64,000 nucleotides of DNA from Prevotella sp. UBA2725 (GCA_002353825.1 DEKJ01000007.1:1-64000), one strand, 5' to 3'. Counted from the stretch's first letter, positions 49,178-57,714 are shown. Notes: generated by a model not told the origin, from the letters alone. Numbers and translations: made by a program.

Positions 49178-52003
49178 ATGGAAATCAGGAACAAAAGATT
49201 TGCGTTCATTCTTTGCTTGCAGCTCTCTGCTGCAGCTTGCCTTGCTCAGGATATCAAGGGCAACGTGGTCGACAAGAAGACGCAAGAACCCATTATCGGT
49301 GCTACCGTAGAGGCAGTAGGAACCGGTAAGCGAACCGTGACGGATGTGGACGGCAACTTCGACCTTAAGGGTTTGAAGAAAGGAGCCAGATACACCATTA
49401 CAGTAAAGTATATTTCTTATAAGACACAAAATATTGACGGAGTTCAGGCGATGTCTGATGGTGCTGGAAATCCTATCAAGATAGCACTGTCAGCTGATGA
49501 ACAGCAGCTGGGCGAGGTCACTGTCACCGGCGTAGAAAGGAAGAATACGGATGTGGCGACAATCCAGGCGGCCAAGTCGAGTTCCGTCATAGTGAGTAAC
49601 GTCTCGGCACAAGAGATACAACGGACGCAGGATAGCAATGCAGGAGAGGTGATACGCCGTGTGCCGGGCGTAAGCCTTATCGATGACAAGTTCGTGATGG
49701 TCCGCGGCTTGTCTCAACGTTATAATAATGTATGGATCAACGACGGCGCCGTGCCGAGTAGTGAGGCTGACACGCGCGCCTTCTCCTTCGACATGATCCC
49801 GAGTTCTCAGATCGACAACCTTACCATTGTGAAGGTGCCAGATGCTGAGTATCCTGCTGATTACACGGGCGGCTTCATTCTCGTCAGTACGAAGGAGATT
49901 CCTGTTACCAATTCTTTCCACGTCAGTGTAGGAGGTAACTGGAACAGTCAGTCTGCTTTCCGCGACTTCATGTCTACCAAGGGTTCCGGTACCGATTGGC
50001 TCGGCTTCGACAGTGGCTTCCGCTCTCTGCATGGCGGAATGGATGCCAACCTCAACAGTCTTGGTCAGAATTCCGGTGGCAACACAATGTACAGTCTGAC
50101 GGATAACCATTTCAATAACGATTGGAAGGTGAAGAAGATGACACCTTACGGCGACTTGAAGCTTGGGGCTGACTGGAGCCGTAGCTGGCTCATCAACCGT
50201 GCAAAGCTGGGTATGACTTCAGCCATCAACTATACCAATGAGTATCGCACGATGCTCGGCATGATCAACAACTTCTATGACGCCTACGACGTAGAGAACG
50301 ATAAGGAGAATCCCCTCCGCCTGTCTACGGATAATCAGTATAACCACAACGTGAGGCTTGGCGCTATGCTCAACTTCACGCTTCTAAGCCCGAGCGGCAA
50401 CAATAAATATCAGTTGAAGAACATCTTCAATCAGATAGGAAACAGCCGCTATACCAGCCGTGAGGGAACGAGTGCCCAGTCGGAGCCCGAGCGTTCTGCA
50501 GAGTACTATTACCGCTCACGTACCACTTACACCGGTCAGTTAACGGGTAGACACACCTTCAGCGGCGATGCCCTTGATTGGAGCGTCGGCTATGCGTATG
50601 CCAACCGCCGGTTGCCTGACCGCAGAAAATATATGCTCTACAATGAGGATATCTCGCAGGATCAGTACGTTTGGCTTTACCAGAACGATATCTCTCGCGA
50701 ATGGACCTCACTGGATGAGCACATCATATCTCTTCAGGCTAATGAAGAGCATCAGTTCAAGTTCGGTGATTGGGAGCCAAAATTGAAGGCGGGTGTCTAC
50801 GGTGAGTACCGTACACGTAACTACAAGACCCGTAACTTCTACTATTGGTACAACACAGAGAATAACACATTGCCTACAGGTTTCAAGGCTATGGACATGA
50901 CACAGTTGCTCAGTGATAACCAATATTTCGGGGCCGACAAGCTCTATCTCATGGAGCAAGTGGATAAGCGAAACGACTATAGCGGTCATAACACCTTAGC
51001 CAGTGGGTATCTTTCTGCAACATTACCTTTCGGTCAGTTCTCATTCCTTGCCGGTCTGCGTTATGAGTGGAACCAGATGGAGCTTATCTCCAACACACGC
51101 TCCGATAAGGAAAGTCATTCAAGCCACTTCTACCGCAAGGGCGATTTCTTCCCCTCGCTCAATGCCATTTACAAAATTGACGAAAAGAATCAAGTTCGCT
51201 TCAGTTATGGTCGAAGCATCAACCGACCGGAGTTTCGTGAGGTGTCGCCTTCGGTCTACTACGACTTCGACCTCGCCAGCAACGTTGAAGGTAACTACAA
51301 CTTGAAGAATTGCTACATCGACAATGTTGATCTTCGCTATGAATGGTATCCAAGCCGCGGAGAAGTTATCTCTTTGGCTGCCTTTTACAAGCACTTTGAT
51401 TCGCCTATTGAGTGGGTCTATACTATGTCGGGTGGAACGGATGTCATCTACTCTTACGCTAATGCAAAGGCTGCCAACAACTACGGTCTTGAGCTTGATA
51501 TCCGCAAGAACCTCGATTTTCTTGGCTTGCCTGATTTCTCGTGGAGCTTCAATGGTTCACTCATCCACAGTCGCGTGAAATTTGATAAAGGCTCAGTTTA
51601 CTATGACCGCCCAATGCAGGGTCAGTCGCCTTACCTTATCAATACCGGTCTCTTCTATAAGAATGAGCGTGCACAGCTCAACATCAACCTTCTCTATAAC
51701 CGGATCGGTAAACGTATCGTTGGCGTGGGTCGTACCATGGGCAGTGGTGAGGCTGATAAAAACGTTCGAGTGCCTGACAGTTATGAGATGCCACGCGATG
51801 CCTTCGACCTGACGGCAAGTAAGAAGTTCGGTAAACACTTTGAAGTGAAGTTCGCTGTGCGTGACATCCTCAACCAGAGCGTTCTCTTCAAACAGTTCTC
51901 CGATGTCACTTATCCTAACGGAAATACGAAGAAAGTTGAGGAGATAACAAGAAAGTACACGCCGGGTAGAAACTTCCAGTTGGTGCTCACATATGGTTTA
52001 TAA
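49178..52003 (+). CDS. TonB-dependent outer-membrane receptor, probably phosphate-regulated
   Basis: A 941-residue receptor with a signal peptide (about 1-24, ending CLAQ), an N-terminal carboxypeptidase-regulatory-like domain (KGNVVDKKTQEPIIGATVEA), a plug (about 125-245, with RRVPGVSLIDDKFVMVRGLS) and a 22-strand-type barrel ending QLVLTYGL. No SusD partner follows, so it is not a typical glycan SusCD system. The Pho-box-like promoter and the lipoprotein gene 37 bp downstream suggest uptake of a phosphorus compound. The substrate is inferred from context only. Confidence 0.88.
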   Translation: MEIRNKRFAFILCLQLSAAACLAQDIKGNVVDKKTQEPIIGATVEAVGTGKRTVTDVDGNFDLKGLKKGARYTITVKYISYKTQNIDGVQAMSDGAGNPIKIALSADEQQLGEVTVTGVERKNTDVATIQAAKSSSVIVSNVSAQEIQRTQDSNAGEVIRRVPGVSLIDDKFVMVRGLSQRYNNVWINDGAVPSSEADTRAFSFDMIPSSQIDNLTIVKVPDAEYPADYTGGFILVSTKEIPVTNSFHVSVGGNWNSQSAFRDFMSTKGSGTDWLGFDSGFRSLHGGMDANLNSLGQNSGGNTMYSLTDNHFNNDWKVKKMTPYGDLKLGADWSRSWLINRAKLGMTSAINYTNEYRTMLGMINNFYDAYDVENDKENPLRLSTDNQYNHNVRLGAMLNFTLLSPSGNNKYQLKNIFNQIGNSRYTSREGTSAQSEPERSAEYYYRSRTTYTGQLTGRHTFSGDALDWSVGYAYANRRLPDRRKYMLYNEDISQDQYVWLYQNDISREWTSLDEHIISLQANEEHQFKFGDWEPKLKAGVYGEYRTRNYKTRNFYYWYNTENNTLPTGFKAMDMTQLLSDNQYFGADKLYLMEQVDKRNDYSGHNTLASGYLSATLPFGQFSFLAGLRYEWNQMELISNTRSDKESHSSHFYRKGDFFPSLNAIYKIDEKNQVRFSYGRSINRPEFREVSPSVYYDFDLASNVEGNYNLKNCYIDNVDLRYEWYPSRGEVISLAAFYKHFDSPIEWVYTMSGGTDVIYSYANAKAANNYGLELDIRKNLDFLGLPDFSWSFNGSLIHSRVKFDKGSVYYDRPMQGQSPYLINTGLFYKNERAQLNINLLYNRIGKRIVGVGRTMGSGEADKNVRVPDSYEMPRDAFDLTASKKFGKHFEVKFAVRDILNQSVLFKQFSDVTYPNGNTKKVEEITRKYTPGRNFQLVLTYGL

Positions 52004-52040
52004 CGGATAACACTTTTGACAACATCAAATAATTAAAAAC

Positions 52041-53522
52041 ATGATGAAAAAACAAATCTGGGGATGCTTGGGTATCCTCGCACTCGCTGCCACATTCACT
52101 GCATGCAGCAGTAGCAACAATGATGATCCTTCTACGGATCAGACCGACACTTACAAATGGTCTACAGATGGTGGCCTCAAAGCATGCGACCACGTACTTT
52201 TTGACGAGAATGGAAAGGAAGCAGCAAATGGTACTGTTATCGGTAATGGTGACCAGGAGTTCGTATTCAAAGGCAATCAGACACTGAAGAAAGGCACCTA
52301 CCTCCTTAAAGGCTGGGTATACATCGCTGATGGTTCTACGCTGACAATCGAGCCGGGAACTATCATCAAGGGTGATAAGGAGACAAAGGCTGCACTCATC
52401 GCTGAGCCTGGTGGCAAGCTCATTGCTAAGGGCACTCAGACATCACCTATCGTCTTCACTTCTGAGCAGGCTGCAGGCAGCCGTAAGCCCGGTGACTGGG
52501 GCGGCGTGATCCTCTGCGGTAAGGCTCCTAACAACAACGGTGTGCTCAACCAGCAGATCGAGGGCGGTCCCCGTACAAAGCACGGTGGCACGGATAAGAA
52601 CGACAACTCTGGTGATCTGGAGTATGTACGTATCGAGTTCGCTGGATACCCATTCCAGAAAGACCAGGAAATCAACGGTCTGACCTTCGGTTCTGTAGGC
52701 GCTGGTACAACTATCGACCACGTACAGGTTTCTTATTCCAACGATGACTCTTACGAGTGGTTCGGTGGCACGGTGCAGTGCAAGCACCTCATCGCTTACC
52801 GCGGTTGGGATGATGACTTCGATACAGATAACGGTTTCTCAGGAAGCCTGACCTATGGTCTCTCTGTCCGTGACTCCAAGATCGCTGATGCTTCTCAGAG
52901 CAACGGTTTCGAGAGCGATAACAACGCCGGTGGTACGACAGCTGAGCCTTACACTTCTGCTCAGTTCTCTTACATCACGCTTCTTGGCCCGAAGACTTTC
53001 GATGCTAACTTCCAGAACACTACCGACTATATCACTGGTGGTGGCATGAACCCGGGCAACGGCTCTTCAATGGGTAAGTTCCAGGCTGCTATGCATATCC
53101 GTCGTAACTCTCGTCTCAATGTCACCAAGACACTTGCTATTGGATGGCCTATCGGCATGATCCTCGACAACGAGAAGGGTAACACACAGGAGTCTGCTAC
53201 AAACGGTCTGATGAAGCTTCAGGGTATCACGTTCGTAGGTATGGACATCATCGGTTCTGACTTCAACAAAGTCTACAAGGATGAGCTCTATGACTACACC
53301 ACAAAGACTACAAACCCCGACAAGAAGTCTTTCACCAGCACATTCTTCCAGCTCCCTGCTAACGGTAACACGGTCGTGAGTGCCTGGACTCCGCTGACAT
53401 TCAACGGCATCACTTCAATCCTCAACCTGAGCAAGAACTACTCTGGTATCGGAGCCTTCCCTGACGGAACCGACTGGACAACAGGTTGGACCAACTGGGA
53501 TCCTGAGAATACAAAGTACTAA
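52041..53522 (+). CDS. Surface lipoprotein with beta-helix-like repeats, partner of the TonB receptor
   Basis: A 493-residue protein with a lipoprotein signal (AATFTACSSS) and an acidic stretch (NNDDPSTDQTD) after the Cys, as in surface-exposed Bacteroidetes lipoproteins. The mature part has beta-helix features: LTIEPGTIIKGDKETKAALI, DWGGVILCGKAP, LEYVRIEFAGYPF, IDHVQVSYSNDDSYEWFGG and DDDFDTDNGFSG. Acidic DDDFDTDN loops could bind cations. Proteins of this type occur beside TonB receptors in many Bacteroidetes, and the function is not established. Co-transcription with the receptor is likely. Confidence 0.78.
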   Translation: MMKKQIWGCLGILALAATFTACSSSNNDDPSTDQTDTYKWSTDGGLKACDHVLFDENGKEAANGTVIGNGDQEFVFKGNQTLKKGTYLLKGWVYIADGSTLTIEPGTIIKGDKETKAALIAEPGGKLIAKGTQTSPIVFTSEQAAGSRKPGDWGGVILCGKAPNNNGVLNQQIEGGPRTKHGGTDKNDNSGDLEYVRIEFAGYPFQKDQEINGLTFGSVGAGTTIDHVQVSYSNDDSYEWFGGTVQCKHLIAYRGWDDDFDTDNGFSGSLTYGLSVRDSKIADASQSNGFESDNNAGGTTAEPYTSAQFSYITLLGPKTFDANFQNTTDYITGGGMNPGNGSSMGKFQAAMHIRRNSRLNVTKTLAIGWPIGMILDNEKGNTQESATNGLMKLQGITFVGMDIIGSDFNKVYKDELYDYTTKTTNPDKKSFTSTFFQLPANGNTVVSAWTPLTFNGITSILNLSKNYSGIGAFPDGTDWTTGWTNWDPENTKY

Positions 53523-53587
53523 TTTGATCATTCACTCCCTTGCCTAAATAAGCTTCCAATTGCAAAACTTATTTAGTTATATATTCG

Positions 53588-53617
53588 GCCTGGCAAGAAA
53601 TTCTTGTCAGGCTTTTT
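53588..53617 (+). terminator. Terminator of the receptor-lipoprotein operon
   Basis: Arms GCCTGGCAAGAA / TTCTTGTCAGGC pair with one G-T wobble around a single base, followed by five T, 65 bp after the lipoprotein stop. Confidence 0.85.
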
Positions 53618-53640
53618 GGTCAGTCCTATTTGCTATAATA

Positions 53641-54162
53641 TTAGCTTAATTCCTTCCCCATGATGTAGTCGTTCATGAAGAAATCGTGGCCGATTGGGTA
53701 GTCGCCCTGGCGCACCTTTCTCATGCCCTGATGCTCATAGAAGCCCAAGGCTTTGTTGTGACGGTTCACGTGCAGCTCCATGATGCAGGGAGAAGGATGG
53801 ATCTTACGGATGAATTTCTCCGCCTCTTCGAAAAGAAACTGTCCGAGATGTTTGCCCTGGCAGTCGGGCAGCACGTAGATCTTCTGCAGTTCCACGACAT
53901 CCAATTCGCCTTCTTTTTCTGTCAGGGGCTGAACGGATACGTAGCCGACGGGCTTGCCGTCAAGGCACGCGATAAGATAAGTGTGATGATCCTCTGTCAT
54001 CTGTCGGGTCAGACTTTCCGTGGAATACATCATCTCCATCATAAAGTTGTTCTGCTCCGGAGTAATAATATCGCGATAGGTCACGGGGAACGTCAATTGT
54101 GCAATCTTTTGAATGACAGGGATATCCTTCAGCGTTGCCTGATAAACAGTAATATTATTCAT
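53641..54162 (-). CDS. GNAT-family N-acetyltransferase
   Basis: A 173-residue acetyltransferase of the GNAT fold, with the acetyl-CoA loop QKIYVLPDCQGKHLGQFLFE (motif A, Q/RxxGxG/A-like) at about 95-115 and the C-terminal motif ALGFYEHQGMRKV. The substrate is unknown; small GNATs of this type acetylate amines or peptides. The ATG at 54162 is used; a GTG at 54168 lies two codons upstream. It has its own -7 element after the MATE stop. Confidence 0.85.
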   Translation of the reverse strand: MNNITVYQATLKDIPVIQKIAQLTFPVTYRDIITPEQNNFMMEMMYSTESLTRQMTEDHHTYLIACLDGKPVGYVSVQPLTEKEGELDVVELQKIYVLPDCQGKHLGQFLFEEAEKFIRKIHPSPCIMELHVNRHNKALGFYEHQGMRKVRQGDYPIGHDFFMNDYIMGKELS

Positions 54163-54180
54163 AGTCACATAGTTTACAAT

Positions 54181-54189
54181 GCAAAATTA
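54181..54189 (-). promoter_or_regulatory. -7 promoter element of the GNAT gene
   Basis: On the minus strand this reads TAATTTTGC, a full match 19 bp upstream of the ATG at 54162 and just after the MATE stop. Confidence 0.6.
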
Positions 54190-54194
54190 CAAAA

Positions 54195-55538
54195 TTATTT
54201 AGACAAAAGCTCGACTATTGTGATAATGACCAACGTGATGGCTTCCGAGGTCGGAACGGCGAGCCACAGTCCTGTATCACCAATAAATCGAGGTAGCAGA
54301 ATAAAGCACGGGATGATGAGGAAGACACCACGAAGAAGCATGTAGAACGTCGAGCGGCCATAATGCTCCATGCTCTGCTCTTGACCTATGAGTACAAGAT
54401 TAAGCGTGAAGAAGATACAGCACAGGGAGAATAGGGGCAGACCTTTGATGCATAAGGCATAGGCTGGAGAAGAATGTCCAAGGAACAGCTCGGCTATGGC
54501 TGGCGTGCCGAAATAACCGATCGTTGTCATCAACAGTCCGAAGACCACGCCTGTCACCAGCGTCACCCTTGTTGTCTGACGGATACGGTCCGTATTCCCC
54601 TGGCCGTAGTTGTAACTAATGATAGGCATGGCCGACTGGGCGATGGAGTTGCCGAACATGAAGATCATCGGGAAGAGGTAACAGGCCACGCTGAAAGCCG
54701 CCACGCCGTCCTCATGGAGGCGGCTCATGAACATGAAGTTGCCGACGATCATCATGCAGCTGATGGCCGTCTCCGCGATAAAAGCTGGCAGGCCGAGGCG
54801 GATCTGATAGCCGCAGTTGCGCAGCGTCAGGCGGATAGCCGTGGCTGAGAACTTCGGCTTATAGAGCTTGATCTGATGGCTGTGCCCCAGGTAATACCAG
54901 ACGATGAAGCAGGCTCCTATCCCTGCTGACAAGGAGGAGGCAAAGGCTGCTCCCATCATCCCCCATCCAAAAGGAAAGACGAAAAGCCAGTCGAGGACGA
55001 TGTTGAGCCCTGCGGCTGTCATATTGGCCGCCATGGCGAGCTTCGGACTCCCGTCCAGGCGCAGGGTGAAGGTCCCGATATAGTTGATGACCATGAAGAC
55101 AACACAGGGCGATACCCATTTCAGATACTCGCGCACGAGTGGGAAGAGCGTGTCGCTGCCACCGAAGAGCCGGCAGGTGGCATAAGGGAAGATGTTGATG
55201 ATGGCAACGATGAGCGTCATGAGCAGGAGCCCCATGGTGAAAGCTTGGGTGACATTGATATTGGCAGCCTTCTGGTTGCCTTTGCTCATGTGGATGGCAG
55301 CAACGATGGATACGCCACTGCCGAAGAGCAGGGCGATGCCCGTGGATATCTGAAAGATCGGTGCTGCGATATTCACCGCCGCTAATCCGTCACTGCCCAC
55401 ACCGCGCCCGACAAAGATACCGTCGGCGAGGTTCAGCAAAACCATGGAGACCATACCGAGAAGGGTAGGCCAGAATAGTTTTTGAAACAGTTGGGGGATG
55501 CTCATTGCCCCGAAATCCAATGCGTCTCTGTTATCCAT
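54195..55538 (-). CDS. MATE-family multidrug efflux transporter
   Basis: A 447-residue transporter with twelve membrane segments in two MatE halves; GVGSDGLAAVNIAAP near TM2 and the second-half SIAQSAMPIISYNYGQG are characteristic. It probably exports cationic drugs by Na+ or H+ antiport. The mRNA leader of about 135 nt contains an 18-codon ORF overlapping a terminator-like hairpin and two copies of a 21-bp repeat just before the start codon, suggesting attenuation control. Confidence 0.92.
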   Translation of the reverse strand: MDNRDALDFGAMSIPQLFQKLFWPTLLGMVSMVLLNLADGIFVGRGVGSDGLAAVNIAAPIFQISTGIALLFGSGVSIVAAIHMSKGNQKAANINVTQAFTMGLLLMTLIVAIINIFPYATCRLFGGSDTLFPLVREYLKWVSPCVVFMVINYIGTFTLRLDGSPKLAMAANMTAAGLNIVLDWLFVFPFGWGMMGAAFASSLSAGIGACFIVWYYLGHSHQIKLYKPKFSATAIRLTLRNCGYQIRLGLPAFIAETAISCMMIVGNFMFMSRLHEDGVAAFSVACYLFPMIFMFGNSIAQSAMPIISYNYGQGNTDRIRQTTRVTLVTGVVFGLLMTTIGYFGTPAIAELFLGHSSPAYALCIKGLPLFSLCCIFFTLNLVLIGQEQSMEHYGRSTFYMLLRGVFLIIPCFILLPRFIGDTGLWLAVPTSEAITLVIITIVELLSK

Positions 55539-55580
55539 AATTACTTTCTTTTGAGTTGCAATTACTTTCTTTTGAGTTGA
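55539..55580 (-). repeat. 21-bp tandem direct repeat before the MATE start codon
   Basis: AATTACTTTCTTTTGAGTTG occurs at 55539 and 55560, in direct tandem. On the minus strand each copy ends AAGTAATT, so the region just before the ATG is duplicated. The two copies could move the ribosome site or reflect slippage. Confidence 0.85.
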
Positions 55581-55588
55581 GGACTGTC

Positions 55589-55645
55589 CTAAAACAAAAT
55601 GGTGCCGGACAAGAACAACTTTCGTCGAATCTTATCCAGCACCAT
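55589..55645 (-). CDS. Candidate 18-codon leader peptide of the MATE gene
   Basis: On the minus strand an ATG at 55645, 7 bp after an AAAGGAA stretch, opens the short ORF MVLDKIRRKLFLSGTILF ending in TAG at 55589. It is entirely within the leader, downstream of the -7 element, and it coincides with the hairpin at 55597-55647. Ribosomes on this ORF would melt that hairpin. Very short ORFs occur by chance, so this is a hypothesis. Confidence 0.4.
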   Translation of the reverse strand: MVLDKIRRKLFLSGTILF

Positions 55646-55647
55646 TT
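55592..55647 (-). terminator. Attenuator-like hairpin in the MATE leader
   Basis: On the minus strand, 18-bp arms AAATGGTGCTGGATAAGA and TCTTGTCCGGCACCATTT pair fully, with two G-U wobbles, around a 15-nt loop and run into TTTTGTTTT. The wobbles pair only in the minus-strand RNA (the plus strand would have C.A mismatches), which fits function in the MATE transcript. Confidence 0.65.
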
Positions 55648-55678
55648 CCTTTAATGGATACCCTCCGATTAACTGGGT

Positions 55679-55687
55679 GCAAAGGTA
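55679..55687 (-). promoter_or_regulatory. -7 promoter element of the MATE gene
   Basis: On the minus strand this reads TACCTTTGC, a full match about 140 bp upstream of the MATE ATG. Confidence 0.6.
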
Positions 55688-55776
55688 CGCAATTTTATTG
55701 AGATTAACGATGATCTGAGCAGAAAAGATTCGTGGGACATGTGAGAAGAGCCTTAATATTTAGGTGTAAATAGATC

Positions 55777-55863
55777 ACGCCGCATATGCGTCGGTAACGC
55801 GCCGCATATGGGGCGGTAACGCGACACATATGGGGCGGAAACGCGTCACATATGAGGCGCGAT
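55777..55863. repeat. CATATG 22-bp tandem array, copy B (4 units)
   Basis: CATATG at 55783, 55805, 55827 and 55849, exactly 22 bp apart, with spacers like GGGCGGTAACGCGACA. The first unit has CGTCGGTAACGC and the last ends TGAGGCGCGA, matching the first and last parts of array A at 26175-26238. It lies between the divergent MATE and LytTR promoters. Confidence 0.85.
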
Positions 55864-55939
55864 GGAATCTTTATGTTTTATTTGTAATACAGGGAATAAA
55901 ATATTAATGTGAAAAGTTGTGCATTCAAGATAAAAAGGG

Positions 55940-55948
55940 TATTTTTGC
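55940..55948 (+). promoter_or_regulatory. -7 promoter element of the LytTR regulator
   Basis: TATTTTTGC fits the -7 consensus, 38 bp upstream of the ATG at 55987. Confidence 0.55.
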
Positions 55949-55986
55949 AAAGCAAATCGTGTCAGATACAAAAATAAGCCAGCGTA

Positions 55987-56811
55987 ATGCACAACTTTTT
56001 TCTTCGTCCTTACCCTTTGGAAGACCGCGACAGATGGTCTAAATATGCTCTGATAGCGGGGGCCGTTGTCTTCTTCTTCCTCTTTTTCCTTCGTCCTTTC
56101 GGACTGGCGACCTATCCGGGGAACATCTTCTTGGTATCGTTGTATTTTACGGCAGTGGCTTTTGCCCTCACACTTTTGTATGGTCGTCTTGTCTTCAATC
56201 CCTGGGCGAAGCTTGTGAAGGTGTGGCGGGTATGGCATCAGATTCTTGCTTTCGTTTTGCTTCTCTGCTTTATATCCGTTGGCAACAGTCTTGCCGACAG
56301 TGCGTTTTTCGGAGGGCGGGTTTCATGGATGCGCACCTTGGCTTATCTTTACCCCACGCTCATCATCTTCATTCCTATCATGCTGATCAACATCTCCTTG
56401 GGTTATCAGAAACGGCTCCGTACGCGATTGGCGGAGATGCTTCCCAAGGAGGAGCCATCAAAGGAGACCGGTCAGACTGTCACCTTTCATGATCATAATG
56501 TTAATGGCACTGACCTCACGTTGCCTGTCTCCGACTTCCTCTATGCCGAGGCTCAGAAGAACTTTGTCGATGTCTGTTACCGTCGGGAGGGTAGGGTAGA
56601 GCACTGTCAGCTTCGCTCCACGCTGACTTCCGTGCTCGCTGATGCCAATGTCCCGAAGATCTTTCAGTGTCATCGTTCCTTCATCGTCAATCTCAACAAT
56701 ATCACGGCAGCGGAAGGTAACTCCAACGGTTACCGCCTGACGATGGGTGATGCCTCATGTGTCGTCCCCGTCTCCCGCAGTTATGTGGCGAAGCTACGGT
56801 CGTTTATTTGA
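55987..56811 (+). CDS. Membrane-bound LytTR-family transcriptional regulator
   Basis: A 274-residue protein. Four membrane segments occupy the N-terminal half (about 25-42, 54-72, 83-104, 115-136), followed by a basic linker and a C-terminal LytTR DNA-binding domain (about 165-274) with FLYAEAQKNFVDVCY, CQLRSTLTSVL and FQCHRSFIVNLNNI. It is likely to bind DNA from the membrane without a receiver domain, so the signal probably acts through the membrane part. Target genes are unknown; the array at 55777 lies just upstream. Confidence 0.88.
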   Translation: MHNFFLRPYPLEDRDRWSKYALIAGAVVFFFLFFLRPFGLATYPGNIFLVSLYFTAVAFALTLLYGRLVFNPWAKLVKVWRVWHQILAFVLLLCFISVGNSLADSAFFGGRVSWMRTLAYLYPTLIIFIPIMLINISLGYQKRLRTRLAEMLPKEEPSKETGQTVTFHDHNVNGTDLTLPVSDFLYAEAQKNFVDVCYRREGRVEHCQLRSTLTSVLADANVPKIFQCHRSFIVNLNNITAAEGNSNGYRLTMGDASCVVPVSRSYVAKLRSFI

Positions 56812-56831
56812 GGTGGCAACTATTTAGGTAC

Positions 56832-57332
56832 CTATTCGGGCTTATGACTGAAGAAATACAGATTATCGTAAAATTCATTCATAACCTGTTTAGCAAAAGG
56901 ATTATCTGTACGAGTAATGACGGCAAAGTAATTGTCAACCCCTTCCTCGTCAACTATAGATGATTGATAAATAGAGTATTTTCCTTTGTCAGCCAATGTT
57001 GTGAACCAGTAACTAAACAATCTGCTCCTCATTGCTTGTTTTCCATCGCTTGTTTCACAGATATAGAGCATTGTTACATTATTGACACGAAAGAATTCGT
57101 TGACGATAGCGAAAATTGTATCGCGTACTCTAATATCGTTTGGTGAATGCTTCCCGTTTGAATTAACAATGATGAATTGATAGGATTCGGAGGATATGAA
57201 GTCGTCCTCATCGAACCCTATGGCAAACTCTGCACCAGCTTTCGAAATGAATCTAAAATAATTTGGCCGATTAGCCTTAACAACATTATAAGGTGCCAGT
57301 GCATTGATCTTATTTAGATCCAGTTCCTTCAT
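56832..57332 (-). CDS. Unknown protein, second gene of a small two-gene cassette
   Basis: A 166-residue soluble protein with no signal or membrane segment. It is rich in aromatic and charged residues (RPNYFRFISKAG, FAIGFDEDDF, YWFTTLADKGKYSIY). I think it belongs to a Bacteroidetes family of unknown function, not confirmed. Its ATG overlaps the stop of the small upstream gene by 4 bp (ATGA), so the two are translationally coupled. The A/T-rich composition differs from the neighbouring genes, suggesting recent acquisition. Toxin-antitoxin-like role is possible but unsupported by motifs. Confidence 0.6.
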   Translation of the reverse strand: MKELDLNKINALAPYNVVKANRPNYFRFISKAGAEFAIGFDEDDFISSESYQFIIVNSNGKHSPNDIRVRDTIFAIVNEFFRVNNVTMLYICETSDGKQAMRSRLFSYWFTTLADKGKYSIYQSSIVDEEGVDNYFAVITRTDNPFAKQVMNEFYDNLYFFSHKPE

Positions 57333-57484
57333 AATACGAAGAATGAAGTAGGTTTCTTTCCTGTTCTTCTCTCGCAGCTTTCTGACAATTCTTGCTTCAG
57401 TTCTTCGACAACGATACGTTTGCGTTCACGTGCTTCTTTGAAGCGTTTTAAAGCTTCTTCTCTTGTGTGCATTGTTGTTTCCAT
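57329..57484 (-). CDS. Small coiled-coil-like protein, first gene of the two-gene cassette
   Basis: A 51-residue protein, strongly charged and helical (TREEALKRFKEARERKRIVV ... EELKQELSE), like a small DNA-binding or antitoxin-type protein. The ATG at 57484 is preferred because a -7 element lies at 57508-57516, so the longer reading to 57535 would begin upstream of transcription; an internal ATG at 57472 is also possible. It overlaps the 166-residue gene by 4 bp. Confidence 0.55.
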   Translation of the reverse strand: METTMHTREEALKRFKEARERKRIVVEELKQELSESCERRTGKKPTSFFVL

Positions 57485-57507
57485 AACTCTATTTGTGCTT
57501 TGTATTG

Positions 57508-57516
57508 GCAAATTTA
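57508..57516 (-). promoter_or_regulatory. -7 promoter element of the two-gene cassette
   Basis: On the minus strand this reads TAAATTTGC, a full match 24 bp upstream of the ATG at 57484. The stretch 57520-57700 between the divergent genes shows no other clear feature. Confidence 0.6.
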
Positions 57517-57705
57517 CAATAAAATATTTAAGCAAGCAAATAATATCAATGAAAACTACCAGGAAACTCTCTGAACTGGATAATAGTGGATAGAAACCTG
57601 CTTAGTCATTCGTCCCTGATCTTAGCATTTCGGCTTGATAATTAGCCATATAGCCCTTGTGCTAGCTGTCTGTCCCCAAGATTTGTGAGGGTCAAAAGTA
57701 TGCCG

Positions 57706-57714
57706 TATCTTTGC
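57706..57714 (+). promoter_or_regulatory. -7 element giving a leaderless receptor transcript
   Basis: TATCTTTGC ends 4 bp before the ATG at 57718. Transcription would start about at the start codon, implying a leaderless mRNA. Confidence 0.55.

Noticed and set aside
55987..56811. Two-component response regulator
   Set aside because: The LytTR domain is attached to four membrane segments and no receiver domain is present.
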